A stretch of DNA of 64,000 nucleotides from Chelydra serpentina (GCA_037349315.1 JBAIAC010000006.1:19875501-19939500), one strand, 5' to 3'. Positions 1 to 11,883 are shown, numbered from the stretch's first letter. The notes: generated by a model from the sequence alone, not told the origin. A program made the numbers and translations.

Positions 1-1425
1 AGATCCTTTCTGCACCATGGAGAATAACCCTAGCGAAAATAAATAACTGTGAATACACATCTGACGAAGAGAAGATAAATAACAATGATTTTTTTCAAAA
101 AACATCTGTAGAAACAACAAAATTAAAACAAAAAATGCTTTGCTGCAAAAGAACAACTTTTTCTCCTGGAGGACACAAGGAATGTTTTTCATTAACATGA
201 ACCATGGGAAACGTCGCAGCTTCATCTATTCAGGCCTGACATACGATTTCTATCAAAGGCACATTTCGTTTACCGTAGCCTTATTCAGCACCGCTCTTAT
301 ACAGCATTCTCAGCCAGCTGTTTTTGCTGCTGTTTGCTAGTAATTGATTGCTTTGTTCCTGGTCTGTGAAATAATGTCACTTAGTCCTTAAGCTTCTAGT
401 GGGCTACCGGTTTCTTTCTTACCAAATATTAATTGTGCCAAAAAATAGAGAGAGGTTCCAAACAAAAGGCTAGATTTGAACTTCCCTGATCTTTGGTAAA
501 GTTCAGACCCAGAGCAGAGTTTTTCAGCTTTGCCTCAGCTCTGCGTATAGTACAGTATATCAAGTATTCCATATCCTTTAACAGAACACTAACTTGCTAA
601 AATGTCTGCTTCCTTATGTAGCAGCCACATGTTCTATTTTTATCTCACCAGTGAATACAAGAAGTTAAATTACCCACAGAAACAGTTCTCCCATTACTAA
701 TGGTCATGTGGTTCCAGGAGCTGGGAGATCAAAAAGGGCAGAGTAAATGTCTGAAAATATCCCTGGGAACAGACAATAAATGGACAGATGTGTGCATTTC
801 ACATCAAACAAGTAGAGGATGAAATAACTAGTAGACACGCTGGCTTTTAGAAACCTTTTTATGTAAAAAAACCACTGCTTCTAGAATGAGGAGTCATTCG
901 CTTTATGGATTTCCAACATGTCTTACTTGAACCTGCGCATTGTGCCTCCAAAGGACAATTAGGTCTCTCAGAGTTCGACAGGACTGCTGTGTGAGTAAAT
1001 GCTAACTAACATGAGGAAGGGTTGCACAGTCTAGTTCACAATAAAGGACAAATTCCAATATCCTTTTAAGTTGATGGAATTTTTTCCATTGACTGAAATG
1101 GGAACAGAATTTGGCCTTGAGAAAGAATTCAAGTGAAGAGGTGAGTCAAATGGATCTATATAAAGTTGGGGGTTTTTTGTACACTTTTTTTCTTAACTGC
1201 ATTCTATAGTGGGAATGTGCACATGTGTGTTTATTTATATTTAATAGCTGCTCATAAATGTGTAATGTAGGTGGTTGGCTTGCAGTTATAGAATGATCCA
1301 ATATCACTGTCAGCATTAACATTTTTCATGATTTCCTCAACATTAACATATTGTTAATTTCTAGATAAATTCCATGACATAAACAAACAGCAAGGGGTCA
1401 GGAATTTATGGTTTGCTCGACTAAA
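1..1425. other. AT-rich non-coding stretch, nothing recognised
   Basis: No reading frame here looks like a gene. The one 66-codon frame at 140-340 has no recognisable motif. No repeat family is recognised with confidence. Confidence 0.5.
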
Positions 1426-1637
1426 GCCAGGTCTACACTAACAGTTAGGTTGACCAAACAACCCTGAGCAACAAGTTAGGCTGACCTACACAGCAGTAGA
1501 TTGACAGAAGAGGAGGTGTATTAACTACATTGATGGAAGAACCCTTCCTGTTGCTGTAGTGAGTGTCTACATGGAAGCGCTCGGGCGGCACAGCTGAAGC
1601 TGTGTGGCTTCAGAACTTCTAGTGAAGATGTAGCCTA
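1426..1637. mobile_element. Degraded MITE with CAGGTCTACACTA-type ends
   Basis: The left end reads GCCAGGTCTACACTA. The right end, TAGTGAAGATGTAGCCT, is its decayed inverted partner. Ends of this kind mark a MITE family, probably hAT-derived, that is common in turtles (recalled, not searched). There is no coding capacity. Confidence 0.5.
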
Positions 1638-1711
1638 AGTGAGTGCTTTTGGTGAACAAATGAATTGTATCAGAAAATAAATGGGTAAATGAAGAAAAAA
1701 AGTGCTCTTCA

Positions 1712-1938
1712 TCGATTCATAGATTCCAAGGCAAAAAGGGATCTTTGTGATCATCTAGTCTGATGTCCTTGTATAACACAGGCCATAGAACTTGCCCAAA
1801 ATAATTCCTAGACCATATCTTGAGAAAAACATTCAAAGTTGATTTAAACATGGTCATCAAGAGAATTCACCATGACCCTTGATAAATTCTTCCAATGGTT
1901 AATTACTTTCACTGTTAAAAAATTGCCATATTTCCAGT
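1712..1938 (-). mobile_element. Old CR1 LINE, 3' part (segment A of three)
   Basis: On the minus strand this is the 3' end of a CR1 of an older subfamily, recognised by the reverse-strand motifs GATCATCTAGTCTGATGTCC and AACACAGGCCATAGAACTT. It is cut at 1939 by a hAT element. The same CR1 resumes at 5085 and again at 6939, so segments A, B and C form one copy split by two later insertions. Confidence 0.8.
1931..1938. repeat. hAT target-site duplication, left copy TTTCCAGT
   Basis: The octamer TTTCCAGT occurs here and again at 5077-5084, exactly flanking the element at 1939-5076. Eight base pairs is the hAT superfamily standard. Confidence 0.88.
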
Positions 1939-2239
1939 CAGGGCTGGCCCACAACATTTTGGCACCTGAGGCGGGGAGCTCAAATGACTCCCTTCATGTC
2001 CCCTCGCTTGGGCTAAAACGTTGAAAGGTCTCAATTCTGCCTTCTTCCTGTTCTACTCCTTTCATGGTACTGCTCTGCTACCTACCCCAGTAAAGGAGAA
2101 CTAACAACTTAAAATGCCTTGTTCAAATGTTGTAAGTAACACTTAACTTTCACACGCCTGAACAGCAAATGTAACTTTTCTTGTCTGCATAGTAAACACT
2201 GGCATTTTTATCTGTTTGAATAATCAAAGTGGTTCTTTC

Positions 2240-4566
2240 CATGCCTTCTTAGTTGCAAAGATTTGAACTGCTTCCTGAAGGTCCACAGTCTGGGCCAGCT
2301 CATGCTCTATTGAGATGGTTGCAAGATCCATCAGCCTCTCCTGTGTCATTGTGGAGCGCAGATGTGTTTTTATTAACTTCAGCTTGGAGAAGCTGCGTTC
2401 TCCACTGGCAAATGTTACAGGAAGTGTTAGAAGTATGTGCAGAGCGCAAAAGCATTTGGAAAGAGGGCAGTCATCTTATTCGTGCACATATATTCCAGAA
2501 CAGCCTTTGGAGTTGATCCTGCTGAAATATATCTTGAAAGGGCTTTCAGTTCATCACCTAAATCACTCGCAGTTGTTCCATTGCTCCAGATATATCAAGG
2601 TAACACCTTGGAGTCTCTTGCTTACAACATTTATTTCAAACAGTATGTCATGCCACAACACTAAGCCACACAGAAATTTGAAGTTATGTATGTTTCTGGT
2701 GATTCCATTTCCCTCTGCCACTGTTCTCCCGAGAACAGTTCCTGTCATAGCATTCAAGTATCAGAGGGGTAGCCGTGTTAGTCTGAATCTGTAGAAGCGA
2801 CAAAGAGTCCTGTGGCACCTTATAGACTAACAGACGTATTGGAGCATAAGCTTCCGTGGATGAATACCCACTTCATCGGATGCAACGTCATAGCATTATT
2901 GTCATAATTGTCATAGCATTATCCTCCATAATGGCAACTATGGCATCATCTATCTTCACAATTTGGTATTTGACAGGCTTTATCGCCTCCACTCGACTTT
3001 CCCATCATGTGGCACTCAGTGGTTTCAGTGTCAGAGAGGATGTTCCCAGATGTTGCTTCAAAATTTGCCATCGATGAGCTGACGCAGAGAAAAATACATA
3101 GATGCTTTGAATTACATTAAAAAATTCAGCAGCCTCACTAGAAGCTGATGCTGCATCACTGACCACCAAGTTCAGTGAATGAGAACTGCATGGGACAAAA
3201 AAAGCTCAAGGGTTTAACTCTCCGATCCGTGTCTGCACTCCTCTGTTCTTTCCTCTCATGTTGGCACCATTATCGTAGCCCTGACCTCTCATGTCAGCTA
3301 TTGCAATTCCCGTATCTTCCAGCTTTTTAAGAAGCATATTTGTCATACAAGCTCCTGTAGTATCATCAATGGCAATACATTCTAGAAAATGAGCTCTGAC
3401 AGTCACCATTGCAGGGACATTTTCATTAGGTTCTGTGGTTGTTACAAAATGCACCATTAAAGTCATTTGTTCCGTATAGCTGATGTCAGGTGTGCAGTCC
3501 AGAATAACTTCAGATCTGCTGACTTCAGATCTGCCACAATCTTCTGTTTGACTTTTGTTGCCAGTAGCTGTATGATCTCATTTTGAATTGTTTTTCCAAG
3601 GCAGTGGTGTGTGTACATTTCTTGGGTGGTGACTCTTCTTAGATGCTCCGTCCTGGAGTGCAGCATCAAACTCAGCCATCAGCTCCACAATTTTAAGGAA
3701 GTTTACATTGTTAGGCACATACAGCTGATCTGAAGTGCCACGTAGTGCTAGGTTTTGGGTAGGAAGCATTCTCACAATGGCAATGAACCTTTTCAGAACA
3801 TTTTGCCAGTAAAGAGACTCTGATGCAATCTTCTCTTGATGCTGATTATCTATGGTGGCCTTTAAGCTTAGTCTCCTCTCAAGCTCTTTCCACCTATGGA
3901 ATGCTCTCTGATGATTTGCTGCCTTCTATTGGCATGCCAGATTTCTAGCCAGATTTTCCCAGTCCTTTGTTCCAGTAGAACCCAATGTGGCTGGAACATT
4001 AGACTGGAAGAACAGTATGTTGTTTTTGCAATAAAAACAGTACGCATCATTCTGGGTTTTTGAGTACATAAGCCAGGGCCTCTCTACTTTGTCACCATTG
4101 GGGATTTCACGCCAGTAATGTGTTGGATGGAAACTTTAATTTTCATTGTCTTTGGGGAACATGAAGTTTTTCACTTTCTGTGGCCCATGCAGTACAAGGA
4201 AGTCCCTCAGGCTACTGCTCAACTGGGTTCACAGTCCTGGATTATCTAGATTTAAGGAACTAAATTCATCAGCAGCTGTTTCGTGTGCTTCCACCACACT
4301 CTTCTCTGATCTACACTTTTCTTCAGGAATGTGCATGATTACATCCATTTGAGATGGAGGTATGGATGCTGCAGTAGCTGCCAGGTCACCTGTGCTCTGA
4401 CTAACTGGAAGATCAGGCATCTTCTCACCACTTACATCTGCACTGGGGGAACATTTGTGTCTATGTATCTCAGGAGAGCTCCTTCCTGCTTAGATAGAAA
4501 AGCTTCCTTTGCTTTCTTTTTTTTTCTGACTCCTGCCCCAGAGGGGCGTTTTCGTCTTTCACTCAT
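2240..4566 (-). pseudogene. hAT transposase, ZMYM1/DUF4371 type, frameshifted
   Basis: The transposase would cut and paste the host element as a nuclear DNA-binding dimer. The reading frame can be followed in pieces on the minus strand. The start at 4566 begins MSERRKRPSG, followed by a Lys-rich stretch. Near 4020-3870 is a zinc-finger-like region similar to the TTF/ZMYM1 N-terminus. A central block at 3466-3206 includes MRGQGYDNGANMRGK, typical of ZMYM1-like hAT proteins. The C-terminal dimerisation block at about 2400-2250 includes ERSFSKLKLIKTHLRS. Stops and frameshifts separate the pieces, and a retroposon interrupts the frame at 2755-2886. It is inactive. A host-domesticated ZMYM gene is unlikely because the frame lies between hAT ends. 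Confidence 0.85.
2755..2886 (-). mobile_element. Short Penelope-derived retroposon inside the hAT
   Basis: This 132-bp copy contains GTAGCCGTGTTAGTCTG and, on the minus strand, the stem GTGGGT/ATCCAC followed by GGAAGC. GTCATAGCATT flanks it on both sides (2744-2754 and 2887-2897). An 11-bp duplication indicates insertion by retrotransposition. The sequence corresponds to the 3' region of the longer Penelope-like copy ending near 39440. Confidence 0.75.
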
Positions 4567-5076
4567 GACTGCTGTTCTGTGCTAGCTATAGTGGCTCTCA
4601 ACACTCAATTGAAGGGGACAAATAAGCAGGCTGGTAGCAGGGCCTGAGTAAGTGAAGATATCAGTGTCTTAAGGGCCTAACTGGCTCCTACTACTTCATT
4701 TGACTGCCTGTTCTCCTCAAGTGGGTTTTGGGAAGCAGCAGGAAACAGGAAGCTCCCTGAGAAGCTGGTGTTAATCAGTCCAGGCTCATGGAGATGCTAG
4801 AGAGGTACATAAAAGGCTCCTCCTCCTCTCTCTCCCTGCAGCTCCTGCTGCCTTCTGTTATTCCCTCTCACCTTTTCTCCTGCCTGCCTGTTATGTCTCT
4901 TGTGCCCTCCTTCCTCCAGCACAGCACTCCACCATCTCTGTGCATCTAGAGCAGAGAGAATACATATGCACCAGCAGCAGACACAATTTTCTACACTTTG
5001 GGTCCTAGTGGCACCCCCCCACAATCTGGCACCTGAGGCAGCCACCTCAGTGCACCTCATGGTAAGGCCAGCCCTT

Positions 5077-5084
5077 TTTCCAGT
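5077..5084. repeat. hAT target-site duplication, right copy TTTCCAGT
   Basis: Exact match to 1931-1938. Removing the element and one copy rejoins CR1 segments A and B. Confidence 0.88.
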
Positions 5085-6279
5085 CTGAATTCGTCTAGCT
5101 TCAACTTCCAGTCATTAGATCATTTTATTCCTTTCACTGCTAGACTGAAGAGATCATTATTAAATATTTGTCCCCCATGTGGGTGTTTATAGACTGTGAT
5201 CAAGCTACCCCTTTAACTTTTTGTTGTTAAACTAAATAGATAGACTCAAAGAGCTCAATTGCTGTAAGGCATGTTTTTTAATCCTTTAATTATTCTGTGG
5301 CTCTTCTCTGAACTCTCTCCAATTTATCAACATCCATCCAGCAGTGGTCACACCAGTGCCAAATACAGAGGTAAAATAATTTCTCTCCTCCTACTTTAGA
5401 TTCCCCTGTTATGCATTCAAGGATTGCATTAGTTCTTTTGGCTACAGCATTATACCGGAAGCTCATGTTCAAGTGATTATCCACCATGACCTCCAAATCT
5501 TTTTCAGAGTTACTGCTTCCCAGAATAGAGTCCTCCAGCATGTAAGTATGGTCTACATTATTTATTCCTAGATATACACATTTACATTTAGTTGTATCAG
5601 TGACCTCTGTCCTCTTGATTATTTGCCACTCTCTCAATTGTTGTGTCATCTGTAAGCTTTATCAGTGATGATTTTGTTTTCTTTCCGGTCATTAATAAAA
5701 ATGTTAAATAGTGTAGAGACAAGAACCCTTTAAAACCCCACTAGAAACACACCCGTTTGATGATGATTCCCCATTTACAATTACATTTTGAGATCTATCA
5801 GCTAGCCAGCTTTTAATCCATTTAACGTGTGCCATGTTAATTTTGTAATCATTCTAATTTTTTAATCAAAATGTCATGTCATACCAGAAGTCGTACAGAA
5901 GTCATACCAGAAATCGTACAGAAGTCTAAATATATTGCATCCACACTATTACCTTTATCAACCAAACTTGCAATCTCACCAAAAAAAGATATCAAGGTAT
6001 TATATAACTCTTCTTTAATTTTTTATGAATTAAGGACTGTATCAGTTGTTCCATTATCTTGCCTGGTACTGATGTCAGACTGACAGGCCTAATTACTCTG
6101 GTCATCCAGTTTACCCTTTTTAAATATTGGCACAACATTATCTTTCTTCCAGTCTTTGGGAATTTCCCTACTGTTCCAAGACTTATTGAAAATCAACATT
6201 AACGGTCCAGTGAGCAGCTCATCCAGCTCTTTTAAAATTCTTGGATGCAAGTTATCCAGATCTGATGATCTGAGAATGT
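5085..6279 (-). pseudogene. Old CR1 ORF2, RT and C-terminal part (segment B)
   Basis: The minus strand encodes a decayed CR1 reverse transcriptase tail. At 5649-5290 can be read SEKDLEVMVDNHLNMS and [14 protein letters not shown], the hallmark region after the RT palm. Further upstream (5700-6270) the frame is broken but the nucleotide sequence keeps CR1 RT order. It is cut at 6280 by a solo LTR and has many stops. Confidence 0.8.
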
Positions 6280-6934
6280 TGTGACAAAGTTCCTCCTCTA
6301 CCTTGGTGAGTCCTGGGCTTATTGGCGGATTTTGATCGCCTCAGAGATCTTCCCCTCTGGTAGAACCCACAGTCAAATTTCTCCTGTGTCTGATCAGGAG
6401 TTGGGAGGTTTGGGGGGAACCCAGGCCCGCCCTCTACTCCGGGTTCCAGCCCAGGGCCCTGTGGATTGCAGTTGTCTATAGGGTTTCCTGTAACAGCTGC
6501 GTGACAGCTACAACTCCCTGGGCTACTTCCCCATGGCCTCCGCCCAACACCTTCTTTATGCTTACTGCAGGACCTTCCTCCTGATGGTCTGCTGATGCTT
6601 GTACTCCTCAGTCCTTCAACTCTTCTCACTCTCAACTCCTTGTGTGCCTCTTGCTCCCAGCTCCTCGCACACCACACCACAAATTAAAGTGAGCTCCTTT
6701 TTAAACCCAGGTGCCCTGATTAGCCTGCCTGTCTTAATTGATTCTAGCAGGTTCTTCTTAATTGGCTCCAGGTGTCTTAATTAGCCTGCCTGCCTTAAAT
6801 TGGTTCCAGAAAGTTCCTGCTTGTTCTAGTACAGCCCCTGCTCTGGTCACTCAGGGAACAGAAAACTATTCATCCAATTCTCTATATTTGCATTCTATCA
6901 GACTTCTGTACCCCACTTGTCTGGGTCTGTCACA
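6280..6934. mobile_element. Solo LTR-like element with 4-bp duplication
   Basis: The element begins TGTGACAAAG and ends CTGTCACA, the TG...CA ends of an LTR. ATGT flanks both sides (6276-6279 and 6935-6938). It is GC-richer than its surroundings and has imperfect internal repeats around 6715-6800 (GATTAGCCTGCCTG and variants). A TTTAAAAAG word on the minus strand (about 6700) could be a promoter, which would suggest minus orientation. No internal gene is present. ERV1-like or Gypsy-like origin fits a 4-bp duplication but cannot be separated here. Confidence 0.75.
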
Positions 6935-8480
6935 ATGTCTAACATTAGTAGCTGTTGTTTAACATCCTCCTGAGGTACTAGTGGAGTGGAAAGAGTGTTA
7001 TCCTGTGATATGACTACTGTATCTTTTTTTATTTTACAGAATATCAATATTTATTGAACTTTTTTGCATTATTATTGATAATTCTACCACTTCCATCTAG
7101 TAGTGGACCAATACCATTGTTAGGATTATTTTTGTTTATAATATATTTAAATTCCTTCTTATTGTCCTTAGATTTCTACTTGTGTTCCTTTGCTTCCCTT
7201 ATCATTTTCTAATTCCTAGCTTCTGATTTATATTCATTACTATCAACTTCCCCTTTCTTCCATTTGTTATATATTATTTTTTTATATCTGCATTCACTTC
7301 CCCTGTAAATCAGGTTGCTTTTTAACCAATATGGCCTTCTTCCTTGACTGTGGCATTGTGGTTTTTTGGGCATCTTGTAATTTGTTTTTACACAATTCTC
7401 AACTATCATTCATGTTTTTCTGATTAAATTCTTCCTCCCAGATGATTTGGATCATAATTGTTTTCAGCTTTATGAAATTGGCCTTTTTAAAGCACCAAGT
7501 GCATATATCATTGGTCTGCAGTTTATTCTGTTTGCATATTATAAATGTGATCAAATAATGATCAGTTGTGCCTAAGCTACCACTAACTTTTAGTTTTTGA
7601 ACAGTTCCTCTCTGTTTGTCAAAATGAGGTCTAATATAGAATTCTCCCATGTTGGATGGAACATTTTTAATTAGGAAATTTTCATCTATAATGTTTAGAA
7701 ATTCCAAGGACGTTTTAATACTAGCAGCATGAGACCTCCAGCATACGTCATTCAAACTGAAGTCCCCATGACTACACAAGTTTCTCCCCTACATATTACA
7801 GGTAGGTGTATAAGGAATCTGTCATCCTGTTCCCTAGTGTGATTTGGTGGCCTGAGAAGATACCAACTAATACCCCATCTTGTGCTTCATCTGTTAGGAG
7901 ATTGATCCATAAGCACTCAATATCATTTCCTTCTGACTTATCAGTGACTCGGAAACAGATAATGCCATTTTTAACATAGAGTGTTACTCTTCTTCCCCTT
8001 TTGCCCACTCGATCCTTCCTAAATAGGTTATAACCATTCCAATAATGGGAATCATCCCACCAGGTTTCATAGTGTTTACCTATTAGATCAAATTTATGCT
8101 CATAAATATGCAATTCCAATTCCTCTTGTTTGTTACCCAGGCTCCTAGCATTGGTGTACAGGCAATTAAAGAATTTGTTCTCTTTATGTTCTTTGGTTCC
8201 TTGATTAATTTTGTTCTCAACATTTCAATTTTGTGCTGAGTGCTCATCGCTTCCCTTTATTTACCCTCCCCTTTTGTTATTAGTTTAACACCCTGCTGAC
8301 TATGCTAGCCAGCCTGTCCATGAGAAGATTGATTCTCCTTCTTCTGAGGTGGAGACCATTCAAACTATATAGCCCCCTTTCCCCATAGAAAATGGACCAA
8401 TGTTCCACGAAACCCTCCACCTTCTTTAAGTTGTATGCATTCAAAAATGTTTCAGGGAAACTGAAAAGACTATGCAATAT
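6935..8480 (-). pseudogene. Old CR1, endonuclease to ORF1 end (segment C)
   Basis: The minus strand gives CR1 pieces in order. At 8477-8280 is the ORF1 C-terminus (GLHLRRRRINLLMDRLA...). At 8119-7796 is the endonuclease block (YETWWDDSHYWNGYNLFRKD). At 7779-7399 is a later endonuclease block with HGDFSLNDVCW and TTDHYL. At 7409-7209 is the linker before RT (RPYWLKSNLIYRG). Stops and frameshifts make it inactive. The ORF1 stop at 8280-8282 is preceded by the heptamer GTTAAAC. Confidence 0.82.
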
Positions 8481-8604
8481 AGAAGATGCCCTAGGATTGA
8501 CTTGAGGATACTTGTCCTTAAATATATTAGATATTATAGGCCTTGGAAAGTATCATTACTCCTGGTAATGATGGAAGGAAAGGAAACATTAAGCTACCTG
8601 CATA

Positions 8605-8795
8605 TAAAATATGACAAGGTGGATGAGGTAAGATCTTTTATTGGACCAACTTCTGTTGGTGAGAGAGACAAGCTTTCTTGAGCTTACACAGAGCTCTCAC
8701 CAACAGAAGCTGGTTCAATAAAATATATTACCTCACCCAACCTGTCTCTCTAATATCCTGGGACCAATACAGCTACAACAACACTGTATAAAACC
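8605..8795. mobile_element. Foldback MITE
   Basis: The left arm TTTTATTGGACCAACTTCTG (about 8636-8655) is mirrored by CAGAAGCTGGTTCAATAAAA (about 8704-8723), around a centre containing GAGCTTACACAGAGCTC. The outer parts also mirror (GGTGGATGAGGTAA and TTACCTCACCCAACC). This is a non-coding inverted-repeat element of a family recalled as frequent in turtles. Confidence 0.65.
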
Positions 8796-9236
8796 TTTTG
8801 ACAGGTTTTTTTTTTTATTCCAGACAGTATACATTATTTTATTAGGAGAAAAAAGACTGTATAGTTGAAAAATAGAACTTGTGACTTTCAATAAACGTGG
8901 GTATTAAATAATAAATCATTACAGCATATGATGATTAGGGTAGGCGAGTGTGCTCTAATTGTTTAACAGTCAAAACCACTAAATGCACTTAATAGAGATC
9001 ATTTGCTTTTCATTTGAGTCCAGAGAGAAACAGTTTAACAGCATTTGTAAATGTTAGTGAGAAGAGTCTATAAAGGATGCTGTCCATTTTGGCAATATTA
9101 ATGATAGAGCTTTAACCTTTTTACAAAGAAAAGGGTTGCGTCATCAGTCCTTACTCAGGTAGTGACCTCAATGAGAGCTTTGCCTGTGTAATGGCTAAAG
9201 GATCAGCCTGGAATTCTCTTTTGAAAGGTTAGTTGA
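8796..9236. other. Unassigned non-coding stretch
   Basis: AT-rich sequence with no coding potential and no repeat that I recognise. Confidence 0.45.
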
Positions 9237-9696
9237 TGTCACAGAGTCATGTTTTTCCCCAGCTCCAGAGCATGTGCTGCCACACCCAGTCTTGTGCACA
9301 GAGGTCTATTTCTTTAACAGAGGTTAGCAAACAAACAGAAAGTCTTTTAACTCAATCATTGGCCCCAGGCTTCAGGACCACCCTTCCCTAGGGTCTCTGG
9401 CACTCTAGCTCCTGGCAGCTTCCTAGTCTCAGTCAGCTTTGCTCCCTCAGGGCTGCGTCTCCGGGTCCCTGGCCACTTACTGCAGGGACCCAGCTCAGGA
9501 GCTAACTCCACTCCAGTGTGGGCCTTTTCTCCCCAGGGCACAGCCTTTCTCAGTCCTTCCTCCAGCTGCCCTCTAGCAGCTTTTACAGGTCCAGGAGTAG
9601 CCCTGCCCTGTTTAATTGGCTGGATTTGGGCTCATCTGCTCTGGTCCATGGGAGCTGGGCTTAGTCTATTCATAGAGCCCAGCTATACCTGTGACA
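9237..9696. mobile_element. Second LTR-like element
   Basis: The element begins TGTCACAGAGTC and ends CCTGTGACA, again TG...CA ends. GTTGA (9232-9236) and GTCGA (9697-9701) flank it, a possible 5-bp duplication with one mismatch. The interior is GC-rich and non-coding. It abuts the 3' end of the next CR1. Confidence 0.6.
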
Positions 9697-9700
9697 GTCG

Positions 9701-10740
9701 ATCATAGAATCAGAGTTATAGGGCTGGAAGGGTCCTCACGAGGTCATCTAGTCCATCCCCCTGTGCTGAGGCAGGACCAAGGATACCTAGACCATTCCTG
9801 ACAGGTGTTTGTCTAACCTGTTCTTAAAAATTTCCAGTGATGGGAATTCCACAACCTTTCTTGGTAACTTATTCCAATGCTTAACTCTGTATATAGTTAG
9901 AAAGTTTCCCTAATATCTAACTTAAATTTCCCTTGCTGCTGATTAAGCCAATTACTTTGTGTCTTACCTTCAGTGGACATGGAGAACAATTGACCATTGC
10001 TTTCTTTAGAACAGCCCTTAACATCTTTGAAAACTATTATCAAGTCCCCTTTCAGTCTTCTTTTCTCAAAACTAAACATGCCCAGTTTTTTTTAACTTTT
10101 CCTCCTAGCTTAGGCTTTTATCAGTTTTCATCATCACTTTTGTAGCTCTCCTCTGGATTCTCCCATTTGTTCACATCTTTCCTAAAGTGTGGCCCCTAAA
10201 ACTGCACACAACGCTTTAGGATTCAGCAGGGGGCAGCTATGAAGTCTGCCAGAGTTTGTACGGCCACCAGCACAGGGGCCATACCAGTGCTGAGTAGCGT
10301 GGGACAAGTTACCTCCCATGTCTTACATATGAGGCTCTTGTTTATACAGCCCAGAATAATATTCGTCTTTTTGCAGATGCGTCACACTGGTTTATATTCT
10401 GCTTGTAATCCACTGTACACTCCGTTCCCTGTACCAGGATCCTTTTCTGCAGCACTACTTCCTAGCCGGTTATTTCCCATTTTGTATTTGTGCATTTGAT
10501 TTTTTTCTTCCTAAATGTACTTTGTTCTTGTCTTTATTGAATTTTGTCTTTTTGATTTCAGACCCATTCTTCAATTTATCAAGGTCATTTTGAATTCTAA
10601 TCCTGTCCTTCAAAGTGCTTGTAACTCCCTTCCCCAACATGGTGTCATCCACAAATTCTAGCAGCATCTCTCCATTCCACTATTCATTTTCCACTATGAA
10701 AATATTGCATACTACTGGATAGACTCCTGTGGGATCCTGC
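9701..10740 (-). pseudogene. Old CR1 LINE, ORF2 3' half
   Basis: The CR1 3' end is at the left (ATCATAGAATCAGAGTTATA) with GAGGTCATCTAGTCCATCCC beside it. Reading leftward on the minus strand, 10667-10470 contains the RT active-site region as FVDDTMLG (normally FADD) and LKDRIRIQNDLDKL. Region 10079-9897 contains FEKRRLKGDL. The copy is 5' truncated near 10740 and carries stops. Confidence 0.8.
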
Positions 10741-11634
10741 TAGGTACATCCTCCCAGCTGATGATATGATTTGGCCATTATCTGTCTTCTGGTCTGCTCA
10801 ATGGGCAGTACAACAATGTACTACTGTCCTTGCTCAAGACATATTGCAATGCCATGGCTGACCCTTTGAATATGTGTAAAATATAAATGTAAACATTTTA
10901 CAACTACGGTAGTTGTTGTACTGGTTCAGATATCCTTTTGCATGAAATCTCCATATGCTAGCTGAGAATGTTGTCAATTGTCAGTCAATGTGCCTCCCAA
11001 TCCTATAAGCATATTCTGGCAAATTTCTGTTGCAGCAAAAGCTCCAGGTGGTTCTTCAGGGTCACCAGCAATGCAAATCCACTTGGTCCACCTTTTTTCA
11101 GCTGATCAAACCCCTCCATTCAGCAAAATGTAGAGGGGTGGCCATTAGCAGAAACATCTCTCTAGCGTAGATTGCTGGGTCTCCTCCATCAGACCGGAAA
11201 GCCACTTCTCTTTTCCATGCTGATACTTTGAAAACTGCTATGTTCTCCACATGTTGGCCAGCCTTGAGAGAAGAAATTGTAAACTAGTAACATAGCCCGG
11301 GAAGGAATTACCCCACCTCTTGTTGAGACAGTATGAACATTTTAAATTGTTAAAAGCAGTTTTCTTACCATTATTAACTGCTGTTCCTTCCTCATGGGCT
11401 GTAAAAGTTGTCTTATATGAAAGGATAGTGAGACAGTTACATTCTTGGAGTGCTGAAATGTATCAATATCGTGGCCTTCTACAGCAATGTTACATGAGAG
11501 TATTTCCAGGCTTGTCCCAAAGGCCAAAAATATAATGCCTTCCTTCCCTTTGAATTGGCAGGATCTACAGCTCCTGAGAGTAAAACTATGCTGCCAAGAG
11601 GGCAGGAGCAGCACCCCAAAGACCGCTGAAGTAG
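10741..11634. other. Unassigned stretch
   Basis: No gene is recognised. The minus-strand frames at 11342-11614 and 11479-11793 lie opposite the charged frame described next and look like shadows of it or chance. Confidence 0.4.
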
Positions 11635-11883
11635 ATGGAGAAGGACTCTGAAAAGCTGCTCATAGGGATGGACAGGAGAAACCCGGAGCAATTTGAATTC
11701 CATGGGGCAAGGAAGGAGTGGGCGCTTCAGCAGAAGGAGACACTTATTAACTGGTTCATGGACATGGAGATGCGCCATAGGGAACAGAAGCATTCCTTAA
11801 TGGAGAGGCTCATCGAACTGGTGGCTGAAAGAGTGTGGTATCCACCTGCTGCTGAGGCCCCAGAGCCAGCCCACCTCTTCTGA
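11635..11883 (+). pseudogene. Charged helical ORF fragment, possibly a Harbinger DNA-binding partner
   Basis: This 82-codon frame is rich in Glu, Arg, Lys and Met (WFMDMEMRHREQKHSLMERL) and ends in AERVWYPPAAEAPEPAHLF. That style resembles the C-terminal helical tail of the Myb/SANT-like protein of vertebrate Harbinger elements. A HARBI1-like pseudogene about 2 kb away supports the idea. No Myb domain is visible, so the family assignment is an inference. Sequence to about 12130 keeps a similar composition but is not open. Confidence 0.3.

Larger units (their letters stand above)
1939..5076 (-). mobile_element. hAT DNA transposon with ZMYM1-like transposase remnant
   Basis: This 3.1 kb element starts CAGGGCTGGCC and ends GGCCAGCCCTT, so the terminal inverted repeats are about 10 bp with the last base mutated. 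A perfect 8-bp duplication (TTTCCAGT) flanks it. Subterminal GGCACCTGAGGC-like words lie near both ends. The minus strand carries a decayed transposase. A short Penelope-derived retroposon is inserted at 2755-2886. The element is younger than the CR1 it splits. Confidence 0.88.
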
